This document shows, piece by piece, positions 44,528-53,985 of a DNA stretch of 64,000 nucleotides. The position numbers were made by a program, and so were the translations under genes. This DNA comes from Brachybacterium vulturis. GTDB lineage: Bacteria; Actinomycetota; Actinomycetes; Actinomycetales; Dermabacteraceae. Under the pieces are notes generated by a model. The model saw only the letters and a list, made by a program, of their open reading frames with translations, searched no databases and had not been told where the DNA came from. The stretch lies in the NCBI RefSeq assembly GCF_002407185.1, contig NZ_CP023563.1, positions 1,488,001 to 1,552,000 of the forward strand, read 5' to 3'. The stretch's first letter is position 1. Each line of letters starts with the position of its first letter.

Positions 44528-46675
44528 GTGGCACTTGAAGTGCTCAGCGACCTGAACAAGGTCCGCAACATCGGCATCATGGCGCACATCGATGCCGGCA
44601 AGACCACCACGACCGAGCGCATCCTCTTCTACACCGGCGTGAACTACAAGATGGGCGAGACCCACGACGGCGCCGGCACGATGGACTGGATGGAGCAGGA
44701 GAAGGAGCGCGGCATCACCATCACGTCCGCCGCGACGACCTGCTACTGGCACGACAGCCAGATCAACATCATCGACACCCCCGGCCACGTCGACTTCACC
44801 GTCGAGGTGGAGCGCTCGCTGCGCGTGCTCGACGGTGCCGTCGCGGTGTTCGACGGCAAGGAGGGCGTGGAGCCCCAGTCGGAGACCGTCTGGCGCCAGG
44901 CCGACAAGTACGAGGTCCCGCGCATCTGCTTCGTCAACAAGATGGACAAGCTGGGCGCCGACTTCTTCTTCACGGTCGGCACCATCACCGATCGACTCGG
45001 CGCGAAGCCGCTGGTCATGCAGGTCCCGATCGGCGCGGAGAACGACTTCCGCGGCATCGTCGACCTGGTCGAGATGAAGGCCTACGACTGGCCGGACACG
45101 CTCGAGGAGGACATGCCCGCGATCAACTCCAAGAAGGGTGATCCCTCGCTCGGCCAGTGGCAGCGCGAGATCCCGATCCCCGAGGAGCTGGCGGACACCG
45201 TCGAGGAGTACCGCAGCAAGCTCGTCGAGGACGTCGCCGAGAGCTCCGAGGAGCTCATGGAGGCCTACCTCGAGGAGGGCGACCTCACCGTCGAGCAGCT
45301 CAAGACCGGCATCCGCGCGATGACCATCGCCTCCGAGGCCTACCCGGTCTTCTGCGGGACCGCGTTCAAGAACAAGGGCGTCCAGCCCGTCCTGAACGGC
45401 GTCATCGACTACCTGCCCTCCCCGCTCGACGTGCCCCCGATGGAGGGCCACAAGCCGGGCGACGAGGACACGGTCCTGACCCGCAAGCCGGACTGGGACG
45501 AGCCCTTCTCGGGCCTCGCCTTCAAGGTCGCCGCGCACCCGTTCTTCGGGTCGCTGACCTACGTGCGCGTCTACTCCGGCCAGGTGAAGCAGGGCGATCA
45601 GATCCTGAACGCCACCACCGGCAAGAAGGAGCGCGTGGGCAAGCTGTTCCAGATGCACTCCAACAAGGAGAACCCGGTGGAGGAGGCCTTCGCGGGTCAC
45701 ATCTACGCCTTCATCGGTCTGAAGGACACCACCACCGGTGACACCCTGACGGATTCGGCGAACCCGATCCAGCTGGAGTCCATGAGCTTCCCCGATCCGG
45801 TCATCTCGGTGGCCATCGAGCCGAAGACCAAGGGTGACCAGGAGAAGCTGGGTGTGGCCATCCAGAAGCTCGCCAAGGAGGATCCGACCTTCCAGGTGGA
45901 GCTCGACGAGGAGTCCGGCCAGACCGTCATCAAGGGCATGGGCGAGCTGCACCTCGACATCCTCGTGGACCGCATGCGTCGCGAGTTCAACGTCGAGGCG
46001 AACATCGGCAAGCCGCAGGTGGCCTACCGCGAGACGATCAAGCGGACGGTGGAGAAGTTCGACTTCACCCACAAGAAGCAGACCGGCGGCTCCGGCCAGT
46101 TCGCGAAGGTCCAGCTGACCTTCGGCCCGCTGACCGATGCCGAGGAGGGCGTGTTCTACGAGTTCGAGAACAAGGTCACCGGCGGTCGCATCCCGCGCGA
46201 GTACATCCCGAGCGTGGACGCGGGCATCCAGAGCGCCCTGGAGTCCGGCATCATGGCCGGCTACCCGGTCGTGAACGTCAAGGTCGCCCTCCTGGACGGC
46301 GCCTACCACGACGTCGACTCCTCGGAGATGGCCTTCAAGATCGCCGGCTCCATGGCGGCCAAGGAGGCCCTGCGCAAGGCGCAGCCGGTGCTCCTCGAGC
46401 CCCTCATGGACGTCGAGGTCCGTACTCCGGAGGAGTACATGGGAGATGTCATCGGCGACCTGAACTCCCGGCGAGGTCAGGTCCAGTCGATGGAGGACGC
46501 GAGCGGGGTCAAGATCGTCCGTGCTCTCGTCCCGCTGTCCGAGATGTTCGGGTACGTCGGCGACCTGCGGTCCAAGACCCAGGGTCGCGCGATGTACACG
46601 ATGCAGTTCGACAGCTACTCGGAGGTCCCCTCCAGCATCGCTGAGGAGATCGTCGCGAAGACCCGGGGCGAGTGA
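44528..46675 (+). CDS. fusA: Elongation factor G
   Basis: 715 residues. Translocation GTPase and ribosome-recycling partner. G1 [15 protein letters not shown]2 [10 protein letters not shown]3 DTPGHVDF, G4 NKMDKLGAD and domain IV/V sequences ([21 protein letters not shown]-like [16 protein letters not shown]) are intact. GTG 44528 is preceded by GAAAGG at some distance. It lies 91 bases after rpsG in the str operon. Confidence 0.97.
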   Translation: MALEVLSDLNKVRNIGIMAHIDAGKTTTTERILFYTGVNYKMGETHDGAGTMDWMEQEKERGITITSAATTCYWHDSQINIIDTPGHVDFTVEVERSLRVLDGAVAVFDGKEGVEPQSETVWRQADKYEVPRICFVNKMDKLGADFFFTVGTITDRLGAKPLVMQVPIGAENDFRGIVDLVEMKAYDWPDTLEEDMPAINSKKGDPSLGQWQREIPIPEELADTVEEYRSKLVEDVAESSEELMEAYLEEGDLTVEQLKTGIRAMTIASEAYPVFCGTAFKNKGVQPVLNGVIDYLPSPLDVPPMEGHKPGDEDTVLTRKPDWDEPFSGLAFKVAAHPFFGSLTYVRVYSGQVKQGDQILNATTGKKERVGKLFQMHSNKENPVEEAFAGHIYAFIGLKDTTTGDTLTDSANPIQLESMSFPDPVISVAIEPKTKGDQEKLGVAIQKLAKEDPTFQVELDEESGQTVIKGMGELHLDILVDRMRREFNVEANIGKPQVAYRETIKRTVEKFDFTHKKQTGGSGQFAKVQLTFGPLTDAEEGVFYEFENKVTGGRIPREYIPSVDAGIQSALESGIMAGYPVVNVKVALLDGAYHDVDSSEMAFKIAGSMAAKEALRKAQPVLLEPLMDVEVRTPEEYMGDVIGDLNSRRGQVQSMEDASGVKIVRALVPLSEMFGYVGDLRSKTQGRAMYTMQFDSYSEVPSSIAEEIVAKTRGE

Positions 46676-46681
46676 GGCGTC

Positions 46682-46716
46682 GGGGGCAGCAGGTAGGCTC
46701 CTTCTCCTGCTCCCCC
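46682..46716 (+). terminator. Hairpin between fusA and tuf
   Basis: GGGGG-C-AGCAGG (46682-46693) pairs with CCTGCT-CCCCC (46706-46716) with one bulged C. It may reduce or modulate read-through into tuf. Confidence 0.4.
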
Positions 46717-46805
46717 CGCCGTTCCCATCGGCCTCCGCCTCACCGAGGCGGGATCCGATCCCGATCCAGAAGTACCACGATTAGAAGTCCTAGGAGGACA
46801 CCATC

Positions 46806-47993
46806 ATGGCGAAGGCCAAGTTCGAGCGGACCAAGCCGCACGTCAACATCGGCACCATCGGTCACGTCGACCACGGCAAGACCACGCTGAGCGCTGCGAT
46901 CTCGAAGGTCCTGTACGACAAGTTCCCGGACCTGAACCAGGCCCGTGACTTCGACACGATCGACAACGCGCCCGAGGAGAAGCAGCGCGGCATCACGATC
47001 AACGTCTCGCACATCGAGTACGAGACCGACAAGCGCCACTATGCGCACGTCGACGCTCCCGGTCACGCCGACTACGTGAAGAACATGATCACCGGCGCCG
47101 CTCAGATGGACGGTGCGATCCTCGTGGTCGCCGCCACCGACGGCCCGATGGCGCAGACCCGCGAGCACGTGCTGCTGGCCAAGCAGGTCGGCGTCCCCTA
47201 CCTGCTCGCCGCGCTCAACAAGTCCGACATGGTCGACGACGAGGAGATCCTCGAGCTCGTCGAGATGGAGGTCCGCGAGATGCTGGCCGCTCAGGGCTTC
47301 GACGAGGAGGCGCCGGTCATCCAGGTGTCCGCGCTGAAGGCTCTCGAGGGCGATCCCAAGTGGGTCAAGTCCGTCGAGGACCTCATGGACGCCGTGGACG
47401 AGTCCATCCCGGACCCGGTCCGCGATCTCGACCAGGCCTTCCTGATGCCGATCGAGGACGTCTTCACGATCCAGGGTCGTGGCACCGTCGTCACCGGCAA
47501 GGTCGACCGCGGCAAGCTGTCGATCAACTCGGAGGTCGAGATCCTCGGCATCCGCAAGCCGCAGAAGACGATCGTCACCGGCATCGAGATGTTCCACAAG
47601 CAGATGGACGAGGCGTGGGCCGGCGAGAACTGCGGCCTGCTGCTGCGTGGCACCAAGCGTGAGGACGTCGAGCGCGGCCAGGTCGTGGCCAAGCCCGGCA
47701 CCATCACCCCGCACACCAACTTCGAGGCGCAGGTCTACATCCTGTCCAAGGACGAGGGCGGCCGTCACAACCCGTTCTACTCGAACTACCGTCCGCAGTT
47801 CTACTTCCGGACCACCGACGTCACCGGCGTCATCGAGCTGCCCGAGGGCACCGAGATGGTCATGCCCGGCGACAACACCGAGATGACGGTCGAGCTGATC
47901 CAGCCGATCGCCATGGAGGAGGGCCTCGGCTTCGCCATCCGTGAGGGTGGCCGCACCGTGGGCTCCGGCCGCGTCACCAAGATCACCAAGTGA
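46806..47993 (+). CDS. tuf: Elongation factor Tu
   Basis: 395 residues. Delivers aminoacyl-tRNA. G1 [10 protein letters not shown], effector [15 protein letters not shown]3 [12 protein letters not shown] with the catalytic His, G4 [10 protein letters not shown] (Ser where many have Cys), and domain II/III sequences are complete. TAGGAGGA precedes the ATG. It is the only tuf gene in the window and ends before a strong terminator. Confidence 0.98.
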   Translation: MAKAKFERTKPHVNIGTIGHVDHGKTTLSAAISKVLYDKFPDLNQARDFDTIDNAPEEKQRGITINVSHIEYETDKRHYAHVDAPGHADYVKNMITGAAQMDGAILVVAATDGPMAQTREHVLLAKQVGVPYLLAALNKSDMVDDEEILELVEMEVREMLAAQGFDEEAPVIQVSALKALEGDPKWVKSVEDLMDAVDESIPDPVRDLDQAFLMPIEDVFTIQGRGTVVTGKVDRGKLSINSEVEILGIRKPQKTIVTGIEMFHKQMDEAWAGENCGLLLRGTKREDVERGQVVAKPGTITPHTNFEAQVYILSKDEGGRHNPFYSNYRPQFYFRTTDVTGVIELPEGTEMVMPGDNTEMTVELIQPIAMEEGLGFAIREGGRTVGSGRVTKITK

Positions 47994-48053
47994 TCGCCGC
48001 GGGGGAGACCCCGCAGCCGTGAGGCGCTCGCTCCGCGAGAGCTGAACCGCAGA

Positions 48054-48095
48054 AGAAGGCCCCGCACCGAGATGATCGGTGCGGGGCCTTCTCGC
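48054..48095 (+). terminator. Terminator after tuf
   Basis: AGAAGGCCCCGCACCGA (48054-48070), loop GATGA, TCGGTGCGGGGCCTTCT (48076-48092): a perfect 17-pair stem. It may also serve the convergent stress-protein gene. Confidence 0.88.
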
Positions 48096-48146
48096 ATTCC
48101 GGGCGGCCGGTCGCGCACGGCACAGAGCGTCGACGGCAGGGGCGGC

Positions 48147-48983
48147 TCAGTGCTCGGGGCCGCCTCCGGGACGCCCATCGGGTCCCGAGGTGCGCGGATC
48201 CTCGCTCGGGGGAGTCGTCGAGGGATCCTCGGACTGCCCCGCCGGCCTGCCGTAGTTCGGGCGAGGACTGCGGGCGGTGGGTGTCTCGCTCTGCGAGGGG
48301 CTGCTCTGCGCGGGCTGTCCGTAACTCGGGCGCCCGGACGCGGGAGCCGTCGGCGACGGCGCGCCGAGGGGCGGGGGCGCTGCCCCGAACTGCTGACCAC
48401 CGCTGCGTACGGCAGGGTCGTAGGGCGTGGGCGGCTGCGAGACCTGCTCGGCGCCACTGGTCGCCGGGCCCCGCACCGGTACGGGCGCGGCGCCGGATTC
48501 GGCGAGGAGCTGCTGCGCCTGCGCCGCGTGCTTGTGCTCGACCAGCAGCTCGTACTGCATCGGGATGGTAGCCGTCATCGAGGTGAAGTCCCGCCGGCCC
48601 CCCGACATCGTGTACCCGATCACCGAGGAGACGGTGAAGAACACGATGCCCAGCACCACGCTGGTGAGGATGACCGTGAGGTTGCCCGGGGAGAGCAGGA
48701 GCAGCAGCAGGCCGAGGAAGAGTCCCATCCACAGGCCGGAGAGGGCACCCTGAGAGATCACCTTGGGCCAGGTGCGTCGGCCGGTGACCCGCTCCATCAG
48801 CTTCAGATCCGTGCCGACGATCAGGGTGCTCTGGACCGGGAACTGCTTGTCCGCGAGGGTGTCCACCACCGACTGCACCTCCTGATACGTGCTGTACACG
48901 CCGAGGGAGCGGGGGTATTCGAGATCGTAGAGGCGCGCCGTCAGCGGGGAGGCGGAGCGCGGAGACTGCGGAGGCTGGCTCAT
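48147..48983 (-). CDS. General stress protein family membrane protein (YflT/GSP17M-like)
   Basis: 278 residues. The N-terminal soluble domain has the general-stress-protein pattern (SLGVYSTYQEVQSVVDTLAD, STLIVGTDLKLMERVTGR), followed by two membrane helices (about 80-98 and 102-124) and a short EHKHAAQAQQLL helix; the last 110 residues are Pro/Gly/Ser/Thr-rich and probably disordered. The function is unknown; relatives are stress-induced in Bacillus. ATG 48983 is used; the long upstream frame is unsupported. It converges on tuf and diverges from ngcE. Confidence 0.8.
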   Translation of the reverse strand: MSQPPQSPRSASPLTARLYDLEYPRSLGVYSTYQEVQSVVDTLADKQFPVQSTLIVGTDLKLMERVTGRRTWPKVISQGALSGLWMGLFLGLLLLLLSPGNLTVILTSVVLGIVFFTVSSVIGYTMSGGRRDFTSMTATIPMQYELLVEHKHAAQAQQLLAESGAAPVPVRGPATSGAEQVSQPPTPYDPAVRSGGQQFGAAPPPLGAPSPTAPASGRPSYGQPAQSSPSQSETPTARSPRPNYGRPAGQSEDPSTTPPSEDPRTSGPDGRPGGGPEH

Positions 48984-49130
48984 GGGACCACCGTAGAGCA
49001 GGAGTTCGCGAACTGGCTGGATCAGCACCGAGCATGAGGTGTGAAGATCTGCGAGCGCTGCAGGTCGAAGAGGAGCGTGCAGGCTCCCGACGCCGGGCTG
49101 ACCGAGAATCGTCCACTTCTGCAACATTTT

Positions 49131-49180
49131 GGTCACATTGACCGCGAGGCATGCAGATTCGAGCAGGTCGCGGGTATTCT
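49131..49180 (+). promoter_or_regulatory. Putative operator and promoter of ngcEFG
   Basis: The inverted repeat GGTCA-CAT-TGACC (49131-49143) lies in a local AT-rich patch, about 30 bases before a -10-like TATTCT (49175-49180; possible -35 TGCAGA at 49152, weak). The repeat resembles a GntR/ROK-type half-site pair but does not match the DasR consensus spacing. The leader then runs about 70 bases to the AAAGAGGG ribosome site. Confidence 0.45.
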
Positions 49181-49253
49181 CACTGCACGGTGCGGACTGG
49201 ATTCGCGCTCGCTCGACAGCAGATTCTCCGCTTCAACGACGAAAGAGGGCGCT

Positions 49254-50717
49254 ATGGACGACTCCAAGGACCCCACCATCCTCGACACCCCGGCCGAGAA
49301 GCTGGGTGCGTCCCGACGACTGTTCCTGGGCCTCGCCGGCGCCGGTGCCGGTGCTGCGGCCCTGAGCGCCTGCGCCGCCGGTGGCGGCTCGGGCGACGAG
49401 GGCGACGGTGAGGCCGGGATCGGGACCGGCGAGGGCGAGGTCTCCGAGGACAACCCCTTCGGGGTCTCCGGCGAGCTGCCGGTGGACGTCGTCATCTTCA
49501 ATGGCGGATACGGCGACCAGTACGCGAAGGACGCCGGCAAGAAGTACGAGGAGTTGTACCCGGACGCCAAGGTCAAGGTCTCCTCGACGGTGAACATCCA
49601 GCCGGATCTGCAGCCGCGCTTCATCGGCGGGAACCCGCCGGACCTCTTCGACAACTCCGGTGCGCAGTCGATGAACGCCGGCGCCCTGGTCGGTGAGGGC
49701 AGCGTCGCCGAGCTCGATCCGCTCATCGAGGCGACCTCCCTCGACGGCGGCACCATCAAGGACTCGCTGATCCCGGGTTCGCTGGATGCGGGGACCTACT
49801 CCGGCAAGCTGTACGCGCTCAACTACGTCTACACCGTCTATGCGGTGTGGCTCTCGCGCAAGCAGTTCGAGGAGAAGGGCTGGGCCATGCCCGCCACCTG
49901 GGACGACGTGATGACCATCGGTGAGGCGGCGAAGGCCGAGGGCATCGCCCTGTTCCCGTGGGGCGGGCAGAACGCTTCGAACTACTACCGCGAACTCGCT
50001 CTCTCGATGGCCGTCAAGGAGGGTGGCGTCGAGGTGCAGAAGAAGCTCGACCGGCTCGAGCCCGATGCCTTCGAGCAGGACTCGGTCGTCGCGGCGTACG
50101 CGGCGATCGAGGACGCCGTCAAGGCCGGGTACTTCCTCTCCGGTGGTGCGGGGATCAAGCACACCGAGGCCCAGGCCCAGTGGGTCACGGGGAACGCGGT
50201 GATGTATCCGTCGGGCTCGTGGATCGAGAACGAGCAGAAGGGCATCACCCCGGAGGACTACGAGATGGTCGGCGTGCCCACGCCTCAGCTGAGCACGAAC
50301 GGGGCCATGCCGGCGGAGGCCATCCACGGCACGGCCGGCGAGCCCTTCTTCGTCCCCAGCGATGCCGCCAACGGGCCCGGCGGTCTCGAGTTCCTGCGCG
50401 TCATGCTCTCGAAGGAGCAGGCGCAGAACTTCTCGAAGATCACCTCGTCCCCGACGGTCCTGAAGGACACCATCCCCGAGGACGCCTTCGGCTCCACCGC
50501 GCTCGCCTCCACCAACGAGATGATCACCGCGGCCGGAGAGAACACCTTCCACATCAGCCACCGGGACTGGTACGGCCTCGGTCCGGACACGGTCACCCTG
50601 TGGACGGAGTTCCTCAGCGGCGACCTCACTGCTGACGAGGCCCGAGAGCGCGAGCAGTCGATGATCGACGCTGTCCGCGAGGACGACAGCATCGAGAAGT
50701 TCGACGTTCCCGAGTGA
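49254..50717 (+). CDS. ngcE: N-acetylglucosamine/diacetylchitobiose ABC transporter, substrate-binding lipoprotein
   Basis: 487 residues. Twin-arginine motif SRRLFLG (RR 21-22) and lipobox LSAC (Cys40) indicate a Tat-exported lipoprotein. The NgcE family pattern is strong: EVSEDNPFGVSGELPVDVVIFNGGYGD (in part), RFIGGNPPDLFDNSGAQ, LYALNYVYTVYAVW, AQWVTGNAVMYPSGSW, AIHGTAGEPFFVPSDA. It should capture GlcNAc or chitobiose at the cell surface. ATG 49254 follows AAAGAGGG. The stop overlaps ngcF in TGATG. Confidence 0.9.
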   Translation: MDDSKDPTILDTPAEKLGASRRLFLGLAGAGAGAAALSACAAGGGSGDEGDGEAGIGTGEGEVSEDNPFGVSGELPVDVVIFNGGYGDQYAKDAGKKYEELYPDAKVKVSSTVNIQPDLQPRFIGGNPPDLFDNSGAQSMNAGALVGEGSVAELDPLIEATSLDGGTIKDSLIPGSLDAGTYSGKLYALNYVYTVYAVWLSRKQFEEKGWAMPATWDDVMTIGEAAKAEGIALFPWGGQNASNYYRELALSMAVKEGGVEVQKKLDRLEPDAFEQDSVVAAYAAIEDAVKAGYFLSGGAGIKHTEAQAQWVTGNAVMYPSGSWIENEQKGITPEDYEMVGVPTPQLSTNGAMPAEAIHGTAGEPFFVPSDAANGPGGLEFLRVMLSKEQAQNFSKITSSPTVLKDTIPEDAFGSTALASTNEMITAAGENTFHISHRDWYGLGPDTVTLWTEFLSGDLTADEAREREQSMIDAVREDDSIEKFDVPE

Positions 50718-51682
50718 TGACGAGCGCCACCACTGCAGTCCCCTCGGGTGCGCCGGTGCGCACCCGAGGGGCACGCCGCAGGGTCACGCCGTCCCGGGTG
50801 CTGTTCTTCGCGAGCTTCCTCGGGCTGCCCCTGCTCCTGTACGTCGTGATCGTCGTCTGGCCGATCGTGCAGGCGATCTACTACTCGCTGACGGACTGGC
50901 GGGGATTGGGGGCCGCCCCAGAGTTCATCGGGCTGGCCAACTACGCCCGGCTGTTCCAGGACCCCACGTTCCTCAAGGCGCTGACCAACAACCTCATCCT
51001 GATGGTCGCGCTGCCGACGGTCGTGATCGTGCTCGCGTTCGCGCTGGCGATCCTGGTGACGGTCGGCGGCAGCACGCGAGGTGAGATCCGCGGCGTGCGC
51101 GGCGCGAACTTCTTCCGCATGGTCAGCTTCTTCCCGTACGTCATCCCGGCCGTCGTGGTGGGCATCCTGTTCGCCTTCATCTACTCGCCCAACGGGGGAC
51201 TGCTGAACGGCACCCTGGGCCTGATCGGTCTGGATCCGGGGATCGCCTGGCTAGGGGACCCGAACTTCGCGCTGATCGCGGTGGGCCTGGCCGTGGTCTG
51301 GAACCTGCTCGGCTTCTACATGGTGCTGTTCGTCGCGGCGATCCATTCGGTCCCCGCAGAGGTCGTCGAGGCCGCGCGCCTCGACGGGTGCGGTCGCCTG
51401 CGACTGTCCGTGCAGGTGATCCTGCCGATGGTCCGGGAGAACGTCTCCACGGCCGCGGTCTACATGGGGATCGTCGCCCTGGATATGTTCGTGTACATCC
51501 AGGTGATGACCCCCAACGGCGGCACCGGCAAGAGCACCGAGGTCATCTCCCGGTACCTCTACCAGACGGCATTCTTCGACTCGCGCTTCGGGCTGGCCTC
51601 GGCGATGGGTGTGGTGCTCGCTCTGGTGACCATGCTGATGGCCGTGATCGTCCTGTTCAGCTTCCGACGGAAGGACGTGTGA
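50717..51682 (+). CDS. ngcF: Amino-sugar ABC transporter permease (MalF-type)
   Basis: 321 residues with six membrane helices and the EAA loop EVVEAARLDGCGRLRLSVQ that docks the ATPase. It pairs with NgcG to form the channel. ATG 50717 is chosen, overlapping the ngcE stop by one base; GTG 50714 is an alternative. The family assignment to Ngc rests on the neighbouring substrate-binding protein; on its own it could be any CUT1 permease. Confidence 0.9.
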   Translation: MTSATTAVPSGAPVRTRGARRRVTPSRVLFFASFLGLPLLLYVVIVVWPIVQAIYYSLTDWRGLGAAPEFIGLANYARLFQDPTFLKALTNNLILMVALPTVVIVLAFALAILVTVGGSTRGEIRGVRGANFFRMVSFFPYVIPAVVVGILFAFIYSPNGGLLNGTLGLIGLDPGIAWLGDPNFALIAVGLAVVWNLLGFYMVLFVAAIHSVPAEVVEAARLDGCGRLRLSVQVILPMVRENVSTAAVYMGIVALDMFVYIQVMTPNGGTGKSTEVISRYLYQTAFFDSRFGLASAMGVVLALVTMLMAVIVLFSFRRKDV

Positions 51683-52608
51683 TGGCGACCGAGAAACTCG
51701 ACTCCGCGACCGCGGTGCCGGTCCGGGACGGCGCCGGCGCGTCCGGGGGGCGGAAGAGCGGAGCGCACCCCAAGGCCTCCGGCGGTGACCGGACGTTCGG
51801 CGTCATCGCCAACGTGGTCCTGAGCATCTGGGCGCTGCTGGTGATCCTGCCGCTGCTGTGGACCTTCTACAGCTCGTTCAAGAACTCGCGGGAGATCCTC
51901 ATCTCGCCCTTCAGCCTCCCGGAGAAGCTGAACTTCGACAACTTCGTGAACGCCTGGACCGAGGCCGGCATCGGCCGGTTCTTCGGGAACACGCTGATCG
52001 TGGTCGGCGGAGCCCTGTTCCTGGTGATGCTGCTCGGCTCGATGTGCGCGTACATCCTGGCGCGCTACACCTTCCCCGGACGGCGGATGATCTACTACGC
52101 GCTGATCGCAGGTCTCACGTTCCCGCTGTTCCTCGCCGTGGTGCCGCTGTTCTTCGTGCTCGAGTCGCTGCAGCTGAGGAACACGTATCTGGGTCTCATC
52201 CTGGCCTATTCAGGGTTCGCGCTGCCGTTCACGGTGTTCTTCCTCTACGCGTTCTTCCGGCAGCTGCCGGAGGAGATCGCCGAGGCCGCCGCCATCGACG
52301 GTGCGGGGGACTTCCGCACCTTCTTCCAGGTGATGGTCCCGATGGCGCTCCCGGGTCTCGCGAGCGTGACGATCTTCAACTTCCTGGGCCTGTGGAACCA
52401 GTTCCTGCTGCCGGTCGTGCTCAACACGGATCAGAGCAAGTTCGTGCTCGCCCAAGGGCTCGCGAACATGCAGGCCCAGCAGGGCTACCAGTCGGACTGG
52501 GGAGCGATGTTCGCTGCCGTGACGATCACGATCCTGCCGGTGCTCATCATCTACGCGTTCTTCCAGCGTCAGCTGCAGGGCGGAGTCGGCCGCAGCTCGG
52601 ACAAGTGA
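51682..52608 (+). CDS. ngcG: Amino-sugar ABC transporter permease (MalG-type)
   Basis: 308 residues, a polar N-terminal 35 and six helices, EAA loop EIAEAAAIDGAGDFRTFFQ and the C-terminal MalG-like ILPVLIIYAFFQRQLQGGV. The start overlaps the ngcF stop (TGATG), so the three genes are tightly coupled. No ATPase gene follows; CUT1 systems of actinobacteria commonly share a single ATPase (MsiK) encoded elsewhere. The operon ends at a terminator at 52639. Confidence 0.9.
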   Translation: MATEKLDSATAVPVRDGAGASGGRKSGAHPKASGGDRTFGVIANVVLSIWALLVILPLLWTFYSSFKNSREILISPFSLPEKLNFDNFVNAWTEAGIGRFFGNTLIVVGGALFLVMLLGSMCAYILARYTFPGRRMIYYALIAGLTFPLFLAVVPLFFVLESLQLRNTYLGLILAYSGFALPFTVFFLYAFFRQLPEEIAEAAAIDGAGDFRTFFQVMVPMALPGLASVTIFNFLGLWNQFLLPVVLNTDQSKFVLAQGLANMQAQQGYQSDWGAMFAAVTITILPVLIIYAFFQRQLQGGVGRSSDK

Positions 52609-52638
52609 GGAGCGACAGCTCCTCGTGCATGGCCCTCG

Positions 52639-52688
52639 ACGGGCCCGGGACCCTGGATGTGACAGGGTGCACCCGGGCCCGTCTTGTC
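52639..52688 (+). terminator. Terminator after ngcEFG
   Basis: GACGGGCCCGGG (52639-52650) pairs perfectly with CCCGGGCCCGTC (52673-52684), inner stem ACCCT/AGGGT, followed by TTGT. Confidence 0.85.
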
Positions 52689-52979
52689 GTGGCGGACCGC
52701 TTCTGACAGACTGTTCGAGTTGTCTGCGCGGGCCGACATGCCCGGTTCCGTTCTCCGAGGGTCTCCTCGGCGAATGATCACCGGATGGGGCCCGTCCCGA
52801 GGATGCGAATCGCGCCCCATGGCGCGAAGTGCGCATCGTCGCAGGGATACGACGCAGACGCAGCCGATTCTCGGCGGTCTCGTGCTGGGCTCGTATGCCC
52901 CGCGGAGGCCGACACGCCCGTCCTCGGGTACCGGGAGACGGCTGCATCCATGCCAGACGAGGAAGAGAGACAGGACGCC
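52685..52979 (+). promoter_or_regulatory. Promoter and leader of the S10 operon
   Basis: TTGTCG (52685-52690), 17-base spacer, CAGACT (52708-52713), directly abutting the upstream terminator. The leader to rpsJ is about 260 bases, without a convincing gene, and contains several GC-rich inverted repeats (for example CCATGGCGCG). In E. coli and some others L4 binds the S10 leader; whether this one does so cannot be read directly. Confidence 0.5.
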
Positions 52980-53288
52980 ATGGCGGGACAGAAGATCCGC
53001 ATCCGGCTCAAGTCGTACGACCACGAGGTGATCGACAGCTCGGCGCGCAAGATCGTCGATACGGTCACCAGCGCTGGCGCGACTGTCGTGGGCCCGGTGC
53101 CGCTGCCGACGGAGAAGAACGTGTTCTGCGTGATCCGTTCGCCGCACAAGTACAAGGACTCCCGTGAGCATTTCGAGATGCGCACGCACAAGCGCCTGAT
53201 CGACATCGTCGATCCCACGCCGAAGGCCGTGGATTCGCTCATGCGTCTCGACCTGCCGGCGGACGTCAACATCGAGATCAAGCTCTGA
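52980..53288 (+). CDS. rpsJ: 30S ribosomal protein S10
   Basis: 102 residues. [18 protein letters not shown] start and [19 protein letters not shown] are diagnostic. It is a 30S head protein, also NusE in antitermination. ATG 52980 follows AGGA; the earlier frame is leader. It is the first gene of the S10 operon. Confidence 0.97.
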   Translation: MAGQKIRIRLKSYDHEVIDSSARKIVDTVTSAGATVVGPVPLPTEKNVFCVIRSPHKYKDSREHFEMRTHKRLIDIVDPTPKAVDSLMRLDLPADVNIEIKL

Positions 53289-53299
53289 GGGTGGTGGAC

Positions 53300-53980
53300 A
53301 TGAGCAACGAACTGACCGGCCAGAAGGCCGCTCCGGTGTCCGGCGTGCTCGGCACCAAGCTCGGCATGACCCAGGTCTGGGACGAGGCTGGAAAGCTCGT
53401 CCCCGTGACCGTCGTGCAGACCGGTGCGAACGTCGTCACCCAGATCCGCTCCGTCGAGACGGACGGCTACGACGCGGTGCAGATCGCCTACGGGCAGATC
53501 GATCCCCGCAAGGTCTCCCTGCCGCTGAAGGGGCACTTCGAGAAGGCCGGCGTCACCCCGCGCCGCCACCTCGTCGAGCTGCGCACCCTCAACGCCGCGG
53601 AGTACACCCTCGGCCAGGAGATCGACGCCTCGATCTTCGAGGCCGGCCAGAAGGTCGACGTCGTCGGCACCTCCAAGGGCAAGGGCACCGCGGGCGTCAT
53701 GAAGCGCCACGGGTTCGCCGGTGTCGGCGCCTCGCACGGCCAGCACCGCAACCACCGCAAGCCCGGCTCCATCGGTGGCGCCTCCACCCCCGGTCGCGTG
53801 TTCAAGGGTCAGCGCATGGCTGGCCGCATGGGCGGCGACCGCACCAGTGTCCAGAACCTGACCGTTCACGCGGTCGACGTCGAGAAGGGCCTCGTGCTCG
53901 TCAAGGGTGCCCTCCCGGGCCCCAAGGGCGGCCTCGTGCTCGTCCGCTCGGCTGTCAAGAGCCCCGCGAAGGAGGCCTGA
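53300..53980 (+). CDS. rplC: 50S ribosomal protein L3
   Basis: 226 residues. [15 protein letters not shown] near the N-terminus, [26 protein letters not shown] extension (in part) reaching the peptidyl-transferase centre, and GRMAGRMGG-like [13 protein letters not shown] 53300 is taken; two in-frame GTG codons at 53291 and 53294 would add three residues and probably act as part of the ribosome site. Confidence 0.96.
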   Translation: MSNELTGQKAAPVSGVLGTKLGMTQVWDEAGKLVPVTVVQTGANVVTQIRSVETDGYDAVQIAYGQIDPRKVSLPLKGHFEKAGVTPRRHLVELRTLNAAEYTLGQEIDASIFEAGQKVDVVGTSKGKGTAGVMKRHGFAGVGASHGQHRNHRKPGSIGGASTPGRVFKGQRMAGRMGGDRTSVQNLTVHAVDVEKGLVLVKGALPGPKGGLVLVRSAVKSPAKEA

Positions 53981-53985
53981 GCCCG

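Noticed and set aside
49131-49143. DasR (dre) operator before ngcE
   Set aside because: The GGTC/GACC halves are separated by five bases, not two, so it does not fit the DasR consensus.
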